DNA of 45,894 bases, taken from assembly GCA_902775555.1 (NCBI GenBank), contig CACYMQ010000007.1, positions 1 to 45,894 of the forward strand, in the 5' to 3' direction. This stretch comes from an uncultured Lachnospiraceae bacterium (lineage in GTDB: Bacteria; Bacillota; Clostridia; Lachnospirales; Lachnospiraceae). Shown here in pieces: positions 18,150 to 25,626 of this stretch (the first letter of the stretch is position 1; every line of letters starts with the position of its first letter). A model generated the notes under the pieces. It was not told the DNA's origin and searched no databases. It saw only the letters and a program-made list of their open reading frames with translations. The position numbers were made by a program, and so were the translations under genes.

Positions 18150-18240
18150 ATTCATGTCCTCCGAACGGCAGAAATCTCCGATCTTTCCGCCAAACGTCAA
18201 CCGTTTCCCCTGCCTGTATCCGTCAGGGATATACCCGTCT

Positions 18241-18269
18241 ATTTTACCATACCGGCTCGGAATACTCAA
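18241..18269 (-). promoter_or_regulatory. Promoter of the HD-GYP gene
   Basis: TTGAGT (18264-18269) and TAAAAT (18241-18246) are separated by 17 bp on the minus strand. The promoter directly follows the tRNA-Ser terminator. Confidence 0.6.
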
Positions 18270-18270
18270 T

Positions 18271-18302
18271 GAAAAAGGCTGAAATCCATATGGATCCCAG
18301 CC
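18271..18302 (-). terminator. Terminator of tRNA-Ser
   Basis: GGCTG ... CAGCC with an inner ATCC/GGAT pair is followed by TTTTTC on the minus strand, five bases after the tRNA 3' end. Confidence 0.85.
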
Positions 18303-18307
18303 CTGTG

Positions 18308-18395
18308 CGGAGACGGAGGGATTCGAACCCTCGTGCCGGTTGCCCGGCTAACTGATTTCGAGTCAGCCCCGTTATGACCACTTCGATACGTCTCC
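18308..18395 (-). tRNA. tRNA-Ser(CGA)
   Basis: This 88-nt class II tRNA has acceptor GGAGACG/CGTCTCC, discriminator G, a long variable arm (GCCGGGCAACCGGC) and T-arm GAGGGTTCGAATCCCTC. The anticodon loop CTCGAAA gives anticodon CGA, which reads UCG. The 3' CCA is not encoded. It has its own promoter (18471-18499) and terminator (18271-18302). Confidence 0.95.
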
Positions 18396-18470
18396 TGATC
18401 TATGACCCGGTGTGCCGTCCCCGATACCGGTTTCCCTTCTTCTTCGGATGTGCACTCCCGACGTTGCATA

Positions 18471-18499
18471 AGTGTATCAGATTTTCGGGGATTCTTCAA
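18471..18499 (-). promoter_or_regulatory. Promoter of tRNA-Ser
   Basis: TTGAAG (18494-18499) and TACACT (18471-18476) are 17 bp apart on the minus strand, about 75 bp upstream of the tRNA. Confidence 0.5.
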
Positions 18500-18575
18500 G
18501 TTCTTTCTGGCTATTCCTTTTCGCTTTCCTGCTTATCGCCTCCGGGAGCCGGTATCGTCAGCGGGGCGCATCGGG

Positions 18576-19430
18576 TCATCCCTTCCTGCCCAGCTTCCAG
18601 TCATCCGCCGGATGTTCCGTCAGAAATGCCTCCAGGATCCGATAGGATCGGTCAGACAGTTCCGCTGTCTTCTCCGCCTTTACCACCTCCGCCGGAATGA
18701 TCTCCAGGATATCCACATGGATATGGATCGGACGGAAGGTGAAGGCTCTCCGGAAAATGTGATCCGAGTTACGGATCGTCGACAGCACGATCTGGCAGCC
18801 TGCGTCTTTTGCGATCTTCAGTGCCCCTGCGCGGAAGGGCAGCAGGGGATCATGGGTCTTGTTCTCCCATCCTTCGGGATAGATCCCGTAGTTTGCATAG
18901 CCGTTCTTAATATTCTCCGCCGCTTTCCGGATGGTCCGCACCGCATTTTTCGGATTGTCCCTGTCAAGGGGAAGACAGCCTACAGCCGCGATAAAACGTC
19001 CGACAAACGGGATCTTCAGATTCTCCTGCTTGGAAACATAGGCAAGGTCATAGGGCTTAAACTTCACCAAACCCACCAGTGGGTCGAAGATGCTCCTGTG
19101 ATTACTCACCATAAGGTATGGCTCTCCCACCGGCATTTTCTCCATCCCGTGCATGTGGATCCTCACCCGGAGCGTCCGCATGAACAGCCACAGCGTCTCA
19201 AAACCGTACCAACGGTAGATCGTGTGGATATCCTTCGGCAGTTTCTCCGGCCGTATGGTATAGCCCATGATGGCAAAAACCAGAAGGTGCAGCAGGAAGC
19301 AGAGCAGGAAGATCCCCAGGGAATATAGCAGGAAAAGTCCCGCCATTGCGGGGATTCCCGTCACGTCTCCCTTATATACCAGCCAGCCTCCCGTGCACAG
19401 GCTGACACCCAGATATACGAAAAACAACAT
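18576..19430 (-). CDS. 1-acyl-sn-glycerol-3-phosphate acyltransferase family (PlsC-like)
   Basis: This 284-residue membrane-associated acyltransferase is expected to add an acyl chain to a lysophosphatidic-type acceptor in phospholipid synthesis. Two hydrophobic helices (about 1-20 and 30-56) precede the catalytic domain, which has NHRSIFDP (H111, D116; the HX4D catalytic motif), a KIPFVGR stretch, LDRDN and the GIYPEGW block equivalent to FPEGT. It is somewhat longer than the usual 200-250 residues because of the N-terminal helices. AAAGGT precedes ATG 19430. The gene is divergent from tRNA-Gly, with a palindrome at 19476-19499 between them. It may act on another lysolipid; the family is clear, the substrate is not. 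Confidence 0.88.
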   Translation of the reverse strand: MLFFVYLGVSLCTGGWLVYKGDVTGIPAMAGLFLLYSLGIFLLCFLLHLLVFAIMGYTIRPEKLPKDIHTIYRWYGFETLWLFMRTLRVRIHMHGMEKMPVGEPYLMVSNHRSIFDPLVGLVKFKPYDLAYVSKQENLKIPFVGRFIAAVGCLPLDRDNPKNAVRTIRKAAENIKNGYANYGIYPEGWENKTHDPLLPFRAGALKIAKDAGCQIVLSTIRNSDHIFRRAFTFRPIHIHVDILEIIPAEVVKAEKTAELSDRSYRILEAFLTEHPADDWKLGRKG

Positions 19431-19475
19431 GACCGATTTACCTTTCTTTTGTTAAAAATCCGTAAACATGTAAGA

Positions 19476-19499
19476 AAAAGGTGGATTTTTTCACCTTTT
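19476..19499. promoter_or_regulatory. Palindrome between plsC-like gene and tRNA-Gly
   Basis: AAAAGGTG, eight bases, CACCTTTT form a perfect 8-bp inverted repeat just upstream of the tRNA -10. It could be an operator or, read on the minus strand, a weak terminator because TTTTT follows. I cannot decide. Confidence 0.4.
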
Positions 19500-19503
19500 A
19501 TGT

Positions 19504-19509
19504 TATAAT
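19504..19509 (+). promoter_or_regulatory. -10 box of tRNA-Gly
   Basis: A perfect TATAAT lies 42 bp before the tRNA. The -35 region overlaps the palindrome and matches poorly. Confidence 0.5.
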
Positions 19510-19550
19510 ACCACAAGGGCATCTGAGAATGTACCACTTTTGAACGATTT

Positions 19551-19621
19551 GCGAATATGGTGTAATGGTAACACGTCTGCTTCCCAAGCAGGCACTGCGG
19601 GTTCGATTCCCGTTATTCGCT
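19551..19621 (+). tRNA. tRNA-Gly(CCC)
   Basis: This 71-nt tRNA has acceptor GCGAATA/TATTCGC with discriminator T, anticodon stem TCTGC/GCAGG and loop TTCCCAA, giving anticodon CCC. The T-arm is CGGGTTCGATTCCCG. CCA is not encoded. A hairpin terminator follows at 19628-19663. Confidence 0.94.
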
Positions 19622-19627
19622 TGACAA

Positions 19628-19663
19628 ATGCCGGAATGTTTCAGTCCTGACACATTCCGGCAT
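19628..19663 (+). terminator. Terminator of tRNA-Gly
   Basis: ATGCCGGAATGT and ACATTCCGGCAT form a perfect 12-bp stem with a 12-base loop. The following TCTTAT is only a modest U-tract. Confidence 0.75.
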
Positions 19664-19680
19664 TCTTATCATCGGTACCC

Positions 19681-19694
19681 TGACACGCGTGTCA
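19681..19694. promoter_or_regulatory. Perfect 14-bp palindrome upstream of the CmpB-like gene
   Basis: TGACACGCGTGTCA is a complete palindrome 86 bp upstream of the start at 19780. It may be a dimeric regulator site, but I recognise no known consensus. Confidence 0.35.
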
Positions 19695-19779
19695 GCCATT
19701 CCCCGCTGCTGATCTCTTTACAGGTCCCAACGACCGGATCCATGCTGCATTACTGGCGGGACATACTACGGAAGATCAT

Positions 19780-20568
19780 ATGGATACGATAAAATCAATC
19801 GCATTTATTTTTATAGTGGGCAGTACCGGCGGCTGGGTACTTGAATTCTTCTATCGCCATTTCGTACCGTCCATCGGTCAGACAAAAAAATGGGTCAATC
19901 CCGGATTTCTGTCAGGTCCATGGCTCCCCCTGTACGGGACAGGGCTTTCCTGTCTCTATCTCATGTCCTTTATCACATTTCCGGGCATGGATCCTGAGGG
20001 TTGGGGGACAAAGGTCCTGGTCCTTCTTATCATGGTCGTCGCCATGACCATCATCGAGCTGATCACCGGATATATCTTCATCATTCGACTGAATATGCGC
20101 CTATGGGACTACACGGACAACCGTTTCAATTTCCATGGGATCATCTGCCCTCTGTATACTTTTTTCTGGGGGATCATTTGTGCGATCTACTACCTGATCG
20201 TGCACAAGCCCATGCTGAATCTTCTGGATACAATGATCAACCTGCCCGGTTACAATCTCTTCATCATTGCATTCTTCGCTGTATTTATACTTGACTTCCT
20301 GCATGCCATCAAGTTCCTGCGCCTTGTAAAGAAGCTGGCGAAGGAATACAACATCGTCGTTCTCTTCACTGCATTCCGCGGGAAGATCAATGAAGTAAGA
20401 AATGCTTCGAAGGAAGAGAGTCATTTCTTCCGCCCCTTCGAGCTGAAGTCCCTCTCCATGCGTGCTTTCTTCATAAAGTACAAGGATGCCTTCACCTTCT
20501 CGAAGCTGCGCGGCAAGATCTCCGATATGAAGGACCGTCACAGTTCACGCACCGACAATTCCGCCTGA
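19780..20568 (+). CDS. CmpB-like putative ABC-transporter type IV membrane protein
   Basis: This 262-residue integral membrane protein has about five helices. The pattern GWVLEFFYRHF ... WVNPGFLSGPWLPLYGTG matches the family annotated as putative ABC transporter permease (CmpB-like, PF06541-type), which is very common in Clostridia and has no firmly established function. A soluble basic C-terminus of about 75 residues follows the last helix. The ribosome site (CGGAAG) is weak. The gene stands alone between tRNA-Gly and a bidirectional terminator and is convergent with the GH3 gene. Confidence 0.8.
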   Translation: MDTIKSIAFIFIVGSTGGWVLEFFYRHFVPSIGQTKKWVNPGFLSGPWLPLYGTGLSCLYLMSFITFPGMDPEGWGTKVLVLLIMVVAMTIIELITGYIFIIRLNMRLWDYTDNRFNFHGIICPLYTFFWGIICAIYYLIVHKPMLNLLDTMINLPGYNLFIIAFFAVFILDFLHAIKFLRLVKKLAKEYNIVVLFTAFRGKINEVRNASKEESHFFRPFELKSLSMRAFFIKYKDAFTFSKLRGKISDMKDRHSSRTDNSA

Positions 20569-20615
20569 GACAGCCGGCGATCCGCCATGGTTTCGGCAGC
20601 AGCGATCCACCACGG

Positions 20616-20690
20616 CTCCGGCAACGATGATCCAACGGTGCTCCGGCAACGATGATCCAACGGTGCTCCGGCAACGATGATCCAACGATG
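20616..20690. repeat. Three tandem 25-bp repeats
   Basis: Units at 20616-20640, 20641-20665 and 20666-20690 are identical except for one base in the last (CTCCGGCAACGATGATCCAA core). Degenerate copies (TTCGGCAGCAGCGATCCACCA) precede them from about 20590. There are no spacers, so this is not a CRISPR array. Confidence 0.9.
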
Positions 20691-20694
20691 AAAG

Positions 20695-20737
20695 AAAAGT
20701 TCCGTCCGTACGATCAGGTACGGACGGAACTTTTTTT
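20695..20737. terminator. Bidirectional terminator between CmpB-like and GH3 genes
   Basis: GTTCCGTCCGTAC and GTACGGACGGAAC form a perfect 13-bp stem with a 6-base loop, flanked by AAAA on one side and TTTTTTT on the other, so it serves both converging transcripts. Confidence 0.92.
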
Positions 20738-20806
20738 CACCCGCAGTTCCACAGAGCGTATGACCCCCGGGGTGCAGGCCCGATGCCACCCGGGATGCAG
20801 TCGGGT

Positions 20807-20935
20807 GTCATTCCGGGTTGCAGGTCAGGTGTCATTCTGAGGAGCGCAGCGACGAAGAATCTTGTCGGCAAAGATCCTTCGCGTTGCTCAGGATGACAAT
20901 GAGGTGTCATTCTGAGGGCGCATGCCCGAAGAATC
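20807..20935. repeat. Dispersed repeat, TGTCATCCTGAG family, copy 3
   Basis: Several ends (TGTCATTCCGGG, TGTCATTCTGAG, CTCAGGATGACA, TGTCATTCTGAG) and inner GAAGAATCTT/AAGATCCTTC arms form overlapping hairpins. The last arm ends four bases before the TAG stop of the GH3 gene. Confidence 0.85.
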
Positions 20936-20938
20936 TTT

Positions 20939-23179
20939 CTATTTCTGCAGCTGCTTCTCCACATGCTCCTTCAGATCCGTTACGATGGAATCGATCTCCT
21001 CATTCGTGATCTGCAGGAAGCTTCTGAGGGACCGGAGCGGCATGAACCGGACCACAGCTTCCACCATTTCTTCAGTCTCATTGGCATTGCTCCGGAATCT
21101 GTCCATGTATTTCTTCATTCGTTCCATGGTATATTCTCTGGTATACGGACTCTGCAGAAGTTCACCCAGCTGTACATCCGGTGTGATCACCGGCGGCTTC
21201 TCCCTGCTTCCGATGATATGAACCTCTGCCGTATACTCGATCTGTCTGGAAGAACGTCCCACTTCGATGGTATAGCTTCCGTTGGCGGCATACCAGTCAC
21301 CGGATTCCGTGTCATACCATGCGAAGGCCCGGCTGTCCAGTTTAAATGTGGCAGTTTTCGTCTCTCCCGGTTCCAGTGACAGCTTGCAGAACCCCTTCAG
21401 TTCATGTACCGGACGGACCGCACTTCCTGTCCTGTCCGCCACGTACAGCTGCACGATCTCCTTCCCTGCCCGGTCTCCGGTATTTGTCACATCCACCGAT
21501 ACGGTGACTCCTTCCGATGCCGTGAAGCTGTCCCGGCTGACCCGGAGATTCGCATAACGGAAATCCGTATAGGAGAGACCGTAGCCAAAGGGGAACCTTA
21601 CATCCATCTGCTTTGTATCATAGTACCGGTACCCTACGAAAACTCCCTCTGCATAGTTCACCTTATGCCCGGTTCCCGGGAAGTTCAGGTAACTTGGATT
21701 GTCCGATAATTTCCGGGGGAAGCTCTCTGCCAGCTTGCCGGAAGGATTCACATGTCCGTAAAGCACATCCATGACTGCTTCTCCGATCCCTTCTCCTCCC
21801 AGATAGGCTTCCACGATCCCTGCCACATCATCTGCCCAGGGCATTTCCACGGGTGAACCGTTGTGAAGCACAACGATCACCGGCTTCCCCAGTGTCGTAA
21901 GCTGAGTGATCAGCCTGTTCTGGCATGCCGGGAGCTGCATATGCTCTCTGTCATAGGCCTCGGACTCAAATACATCCGGAAGTCCGGCGAATACCACGAT
22001 CTTATCCGCCTCAGCCGCTGCAGCCAGCGCCTCCTTCTGCAGTTCCTCATCCGTCTCATCCTTCTCCGGAGAGAATCCCCGGTTATATGTGAAGGCTCCG
22101 TACCTTTCGGCCACGGACAGGGCGGATACCACCCGGAAGCTGTTGATATGGGAGCTGCCGCCTCCCTGATATCTGGGGCTCTCGGCAAAGCCGCCGATCA
22201 GGGCGACCTTCTCCTCCTTTGCCAGAGGGAGAACCTTCTCTTCATTTTTCAGAAGCACGATACATTCCTTTGCGGCATCCACTGCTTTGGCATGATCCGC
22301 CTCCGGATCAAAGGTTTCCTCCTTTCGTCCCGAGACAAATCTGTCCACCATACGGAGGATATTTGCCACTGCAGCATCCAGCGCCTCCTCGGAAAGGGTC
22401 CCTTCCTGAACCGCCTTTACGATGGACGCATTATTGACACCGCCGGATCCGGGCATATCCAGATCCAACCCTGCGGCGATACCTGCGATCCGGTCGGATA
22501 CCGCACCCCAGTCGGACATCACCAGACCCTCAAAGCCCCATTCCTTCCGGAGCACATCCGTGAGCAGCCACGGATTCTCCGAAGAATAGGTTCCGTTGAT
22601 CCGGTTATAGGAGCACATCACCGTCCATGGCTGTGACTCCTTTACCGCGATCTCAAAGGCCGGGAAGTAGATCTCACGCAGCGTTCTCTCATCCACCTCC
22701 GAGCTGCCGTACATTCTCTCAAATTCCTGATTGTTGGCCGCAAAATGCTTGATGGACGTACCCACATTCTCGGCCTGGACACCGCGGATCAGTGCAGCGG
22801 ACAGTTTCCCTGCCACATAAGGATCCTCGGAGATATACTCGAAATTTCTTCCGCAGAGCGGAGATCTTTTGATATTTACCGCAGGTCCCAGGATCACACC
22901 CACATTCTCGGCCTGGCACTCCTTTCCCAGCGTGTGGCCGATCTCCTCAAGCAGCTCCGTGTCGAAGCTGCAGGCGGATGCACTGGCAGCCGGAAAGCAG
23001 ACAGATGTGATGGTCTTACCTTCCCCGTACATTTTCCGGAGGCCGTGGGGGCCGTCGCTTACCTGGATCTCCGGGATCCCCAGCTCAGGGTATGCCTGAG
23101 TAAACCAGACGAGATTTCCTTCTACGGCTTTTGCCTTTTCTTCCAGAGTCATTTTCTTTACTGTTTTTTCAACATCCAT
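20939..23179 (-). CDS. Glycoside hydrolase family 3 beta-glucosidase
   Basis: This 746-residue enzyme without signal peptide probably hydrolyses imported beta-glucosides or related oligosaccharides in the cytoplasm. The GH3 N-terminal barrel (1 to about 290) contains SDGPHGLR, the KHFAANNQE block and VMSDWGA with the nucleophile D223. The GH3 C-terminal domain (about 305-530) has GGGSSHIN and GLPDVFESEAYDRE. A fibronectin-like domain (about 575-665, VTNTGDRAGKEIVQLYV) and an extra C-terminal helical tail of about 75 residues follow. AAAGGAGG before ATG 23179 is strong. The promoter region holds a palindrome, CGAAATCCCGGTTTCG (23222-23237), that could bind a sugar-responsive regulator. The exact glycosidic specificity cannot be read. 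Confidence 0.94.
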   Translation of the reverse strand: MDVEKTVKKMTLEEKAKAVEGNLVWFTQAYPELGIPEIQVSDGPHGLRKMYGEGKTITSVCFPAASASACSFDTELLEEIGHTLGKECQAENVGVILGPAVNIKRSPLCGRNFEYISEDPYVAGKLSAALIRGVQAENVGTSIKHFAANNQEFERMYGSSEVDERTLREIYFPAFEIAVKESQPWTVMCSYNRINGTYSSENPWLLTDVLRKEWGFEGLVMSDWGAVSDRIAGIAAGLDLDMPGSGGVNNASIVKAVQEGTLSEEALDAAVANILRMVDRFVSGRKEETFDPEADHAKAVDAAKECIVLLKNEEKVLPLAKEEKVALIGGFAESPRYQGGGSSHINSFRVVSALSVAERYGAFTYNRGFSPEKDETDEELQKEALAAAAEADKIVVFAGLPDVFESEAYDREHMQLPACQNRLITQLTTLGKPVIVVLHNGSPVEMPWADDVAGIVEAYLGGEGIGEAVMDVLYGHVNPSGKLAESFPRKLSDNPSYLNFPGTGHKVNYAEGVFVGYRYYDTKQMDVRFPFGYGLSYTDFRYANLRVSRDSFTASEGVTVSVDVTNTGDRAGKEIVQLYVADRTGSAVRPVHELKGFCKLSLEPGETKTATFKLDSRAFAWYDTESGDWYAANGSYTIEVGRSSRQIEYTAEVHIIGSREKPPVITPDVQLGELLQSPYTREYTMERMKKYMDRFRSNANETEEMVEAVVRFMPLRSLRSFLQITNEEIDSIVTDLKEHVEKQLQK

Positions 23180-23284
23180 GAACTGTCCTCCTTTGCACGT
23201 CCTATACTGACTAAAATATAACGAAATCCCGGTTTCGGTTCTATCACTTCCATGTGGTTTTCATGAAAAATGTGTCCTGTCCGT

Positions 23285-24292
23285 CTATATTCTTTGCATC
23301 AAAAGCCGCATATATGCTGTCTCCTCCGTCATCCCGCTGAGTGGGATCGCTCCATTGGCGAGAAGCTCCGAGGTGGTTTCATAATGGCAGTTTTCCGGCT
23401 CGCAGGGCAGGATATAGCAGGGTATCTTCGCTTTCCTGCACCGGTCCAGAAATCCGGCCAGTTCCTTTGGTGCAGTGGATGAATGGTACAACGTGTGCAG
23501 TACCGCACGGACCCCCTCCGTTACGATACAGTCATAGCGGATCCCCACATACGGATGGAGCAGCAGCACATCATTTGTGATCCGCAGGCCCGGGACCTTC
23601 CACATTTCCGGCTCGCTGCCTTCTTCCGGAAGTTCCTCCTCCCTGCTCACCCGGCGGACCACCCCTCCGGTCATGCTGTCGCAGGGTCTCATCCCTTCGC
23701 TGAAGAAATCATCCGTACCGGGTTCACACTGTCTCAGTTCCTCCGCCCGATGAAGATACATGATCCCGTCGGAATTCCGGTAAGTCACGAAGACCCCGGG
23801 TTCCGGTGTATGTCCCAGCAGCTTCAGCGCCGCCAGAAAGTTCTCCGTTCCGTTGCTCTCCGGATCATCCAGAGGCCTCTGGGATGCCAGCAGGAAGACC
23901 GGAACCGGGCATCCCCGCAGGAGTTCCGCCAGATAGGCCGCCGTGAAGGCCAGAGTGTCCGAGCCGTGGGTGATGAAAATGCCATCATAGCGGGACATTT
24001 CCTCCCCCCTCAGACAATCCCCCAACGCATTGAGATAGTCCGTAGTCATATGCTCACTGAGGACCTGATAAGGGATCCGGATATCCGCTTCCGGTTCGTA
24101 TTCCGGTGCAAGCCTTCGAAGGGATGTAAGAAGCAGCGGCTCCGATCCCACATTCGACACGACTCTTCTCTTCCCGTCGCTCCCGGACATGGTGCCGATG
24201 GTCCCGCCGGTCAGCACAAGCAGGATCCGGAGCCGACGATTGCTTTCCGGTGCCATATATTCCTGATTTATATTCTCTTTTTCCATATCCAC
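23285..24292 (-). CDS. L-asparaginase family amidohydrolase (type I-like)
   Basis: This 335-residue cytoplasmic enzyme is of the asparaginase/glutaminase fold, which hydrolyses asparagine to aspartate and ammonia. It has the N-terminal TGGTIG with the catalytic Thr, the second catalytic block THGSDTLAFTAAYL (normally HGTDT, so a Thr-to-Ser change) and LASQRPLDDPESNGTENF. The C-terminal domain (YVGIRYD ... GFLDRCRKAKIPCYIL) is of the usual length. The start is uncertain: GTG 24292 (AGGAG 12 bases upstream), ATG 24286, or ATG 24256 with AGGA close upstream; only the last residues before RILLVLTGGTIG differ. It is co-directional with the peptidase gene upstream and may share its transcript. Confidence 0.88.
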   Translation of the reverse strand: MDMEKENINQEYMAPESNRRLRILLVLTGGTIGTMSGSDGKRRVVSNVGSEPLLLTSLRRLAPEYEPEADIRIPYQVLSEHMTTDYLNALGDCLRGEEMSRYDGIFITHGSDTLAFTAAYLAELLRGCPVPVFLLASQRPLDDPESNGTENFLAALKLLGHTPEPGVFVTYRNSDGIMYLHRAEELRQCEPGTDDFFSEGMRPCDSMTGGVVRRVSREEELPEEGSEPEMWKVPGLRITNDVLLLHPYVGIRYDCIVTEGVRAVLHTLYHSSTAPKELAGFLDRCRKAKIPCYILPCEPENCHYETTSELLANGAIPLSGMTEETAYMRLLMQRI

Positions 24293-24371
24293 GTATTTAT
24301 AATTCTCCTGTTCGATACTCTCGTGTTGCCTTTTTTACAGTATGTTTCGGTCACTGCCGGTCAGTCTTTCG

Positions 24372-25058
24372 TTATCCCGCAGGACGGATGTAGAGAATGC
24401 TGCTGAACAGGAAATTATCATTCTCCTTTACATACCTCAGATACTCTTCTTGGTTAACATAATATTCTTCGCCCCAGGAAGAGATCCTCCACATCCACCC
24501 TTCCTTTTCCTCCCTCCGGCCGGTCACTGTCACATAATGATCCCGCATGGAGGCAGTCTTCTTATATCCTCCCTGTTCATCCGGCCGGTATAAAGGCAGC
24601 CTTGCCTTCTTATGAAAGAATCCGGGGCCTACGGACAGAAGCACCGGGATGTCCTTCGCCAGCATTTCCGGAAGCCTTCGTTCCAGATGCCGCCTTCCGA
24701 TGGACCATTTTACCCGGTAGGGCAGACCCTCTTTCCGGAAGATCCTCCTCATTCTTCTGGCGAGTCCGAACCCGGTGATCCCGAGCGCTCCCCGGATCCG
24801 AAATACTTCCGACAGTTCCCTCAGCTCTTCCAGATAGGTTTCCTTGCTGAGATGGGCTTCTCTCCCATCCTTTTCAGGCTTTCCGCCTATCCCTTCCTTT
24901 TCTCTCAGATATCGGAGGATGTCCGCCGCTGCGATCAGACCACAGCCGAAGGAGCGCTCCGCCTCCGTCCCGAGCCAGGACTGGTCCCCTCCGTAGGACA
25001 GCCTTCCCGAGTCCGTTTTTACTGTTATATAAGAATGCTGCAGCATTTCCTGTTTCAT
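24372..25058 (-). CDS. C39-like cysteine peptidase domain protein, cytoplasmic
   Basis: This 228-residue protein has no signal peptide. It has SFGCGLIAAADIL around C39, DHYVTVTG around H174 and ISSWGEEYYV near the end, which is the order Cys-His-(Asn/Asp) of papain-like C39 peptidases. At the third position the usual NPWG or DSWG is SSWG, so a Ser stands where Asn or Asp is expected and activity is uncertain. The middle is very basic (RRMRRIFRKEG). GGAG five bases before ATG 25058 supports the start. It is divergent from the ACT gene. Possible roles are an intracellular peptidase or an inactive binding domain; the substrate is unknown. Confidence 0.65.
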   Translation of the reverse strand: MKQEMLQHSYITVKTDSGRLSYGGDQSWLGTEAERSFGCGLIAAADILRYLREKEGIGGKPEKDGREAHLSKETYLEELRELSEVFRIRGALGITGFGLARRMRRIFRKEGLPYRVKWSIGRRHLERRLPEMLAKDIPVLLSVGPGFFHKKARLPLYRPDEQGGYKKTASMRDHYVTVTGRREEKEGWMWRISSWGEEYYVNQEEYLRYVKENDNFLFSSILYIRPAG

Positions 25059-25143
25059 ACCTTCTCCGATATCCGTATTTCTCCGCTGCGTTCATTCAGC
25101 AGAAGAAACGACTGGATTTTATTTACCGATTATATTAAAATAG

Positions 25144-25172
25144 TTCGCAACAACACATGGTTCTATTATACA
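25144..25172 (+). promoter_or_regulatory. Promoter of the ACT-PLP operon
   Basis: TTCGCA (25144-25149) and TATACA (25167-25172) are 17 bp apart and 16 bp before ATG 25188, which carries TTTGGAGG. Confidence 0.45.
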
Positions 25173-25187
25173 GTTTGGAGGTAATAA

Positions 25188-25592
25188 ATGGTAGAACAGA
25201 TTTCTATTTTTGCGGAGAACCGAAAGGGCTCCATGCGCGAGATCACGGAGCTTCTGACGGAGAATGACCTGAACATATACTGCGCCATCACTAACGACAG
25301 CGCTGAGTACGGGATCGTACGGCTGCTGGTGGATGAGACGGAACGGGCTTATAAGCTGCTGAAGGAGAACGGATTCACCTGCAAGGTATCACGGGTGATC
25401 GGCGTTAAGATCCCGGATGATGTAGGCAGCCTGAACAAACTGCTGCGAGATATCGAGGACAGCAATATCAATCTGGATTATCTCTATGTATCCTACAGCC
25501 GCGAGGATGCAACACCGGTCGCCATTCTTCACTCTTCCGGCTACGCTGAAGTGGAAGCGTGCCTTAAGAGCCGCGGTTATTCTACTCTGTAA
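25188..25592 (+). CDS. Tandem ACT-domain protein
   Basis: This 134-residue protein consists of two ACT domains (about 1-68 and 69-134: ISIFAENRKGSMREITELL and VIGVKIPDDVGSLNKLLRDI). Stand-alone ACT pairs bind amino acids and act as regulators. No enzyme or DNA-binding part is present. GGAGG precedes the ATG. The PLP-enzyme gene begins 34 bp downstream on the same strand, so the two are very likely one operon. The ligand may be an amino acid related to that enzyme's substrate (inference). Confidence 0.9.
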   Translation: MVEQISIFAENRKGSMREITELLTENDLNIYCAITNDSAEYGIVRLLVDETERAYKLLKENGFTCKVSRVIGVKIPDDVGSLNKLLRDIEDSNINLDYLYVSYSREDATPVAILHSSGYAEVEACLKSRGYSTL

Positions 25593-25626
25593 AATAAAGA
25601 TTTCCTAAGATCAAGGAGGATATTTT

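Larger units (their letters stand above)
20569..20938. other. 370-bp gene-free stretch between convergent genes
   Basis: It contains, in order, degenerate then exact 25-bp tandem repeats (to 20690), a strong bidirectional terminator (20695-20737), a GC-rich stretch with repeated GGGTGCAGG/GGGATGCAG motifs, and a TGTCATYCTGAG-family repeat (20807-20935). I see no credible small gene. Confidence 0.7.

Noticed and set aside
18266-18499. 77-codon minus-strand frame across the tRNA-Ser region
   Set aside because: It overlaps the tRNA and its promoter and terminator, with no family match.
20616-20690. CRISPR-like direct repeats
   Set aside because: The 25-bp units are contiguous without spacers and there are no cas genes.
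22869-23240. Catabolite-repression (cre) site before the GH3 gene
   Set aside because: The palindrome near 23222-23237 does not fit the WTGNNARCGNWWWCA consensus; kept only as an unnamed palindrome in the GH3 entry.
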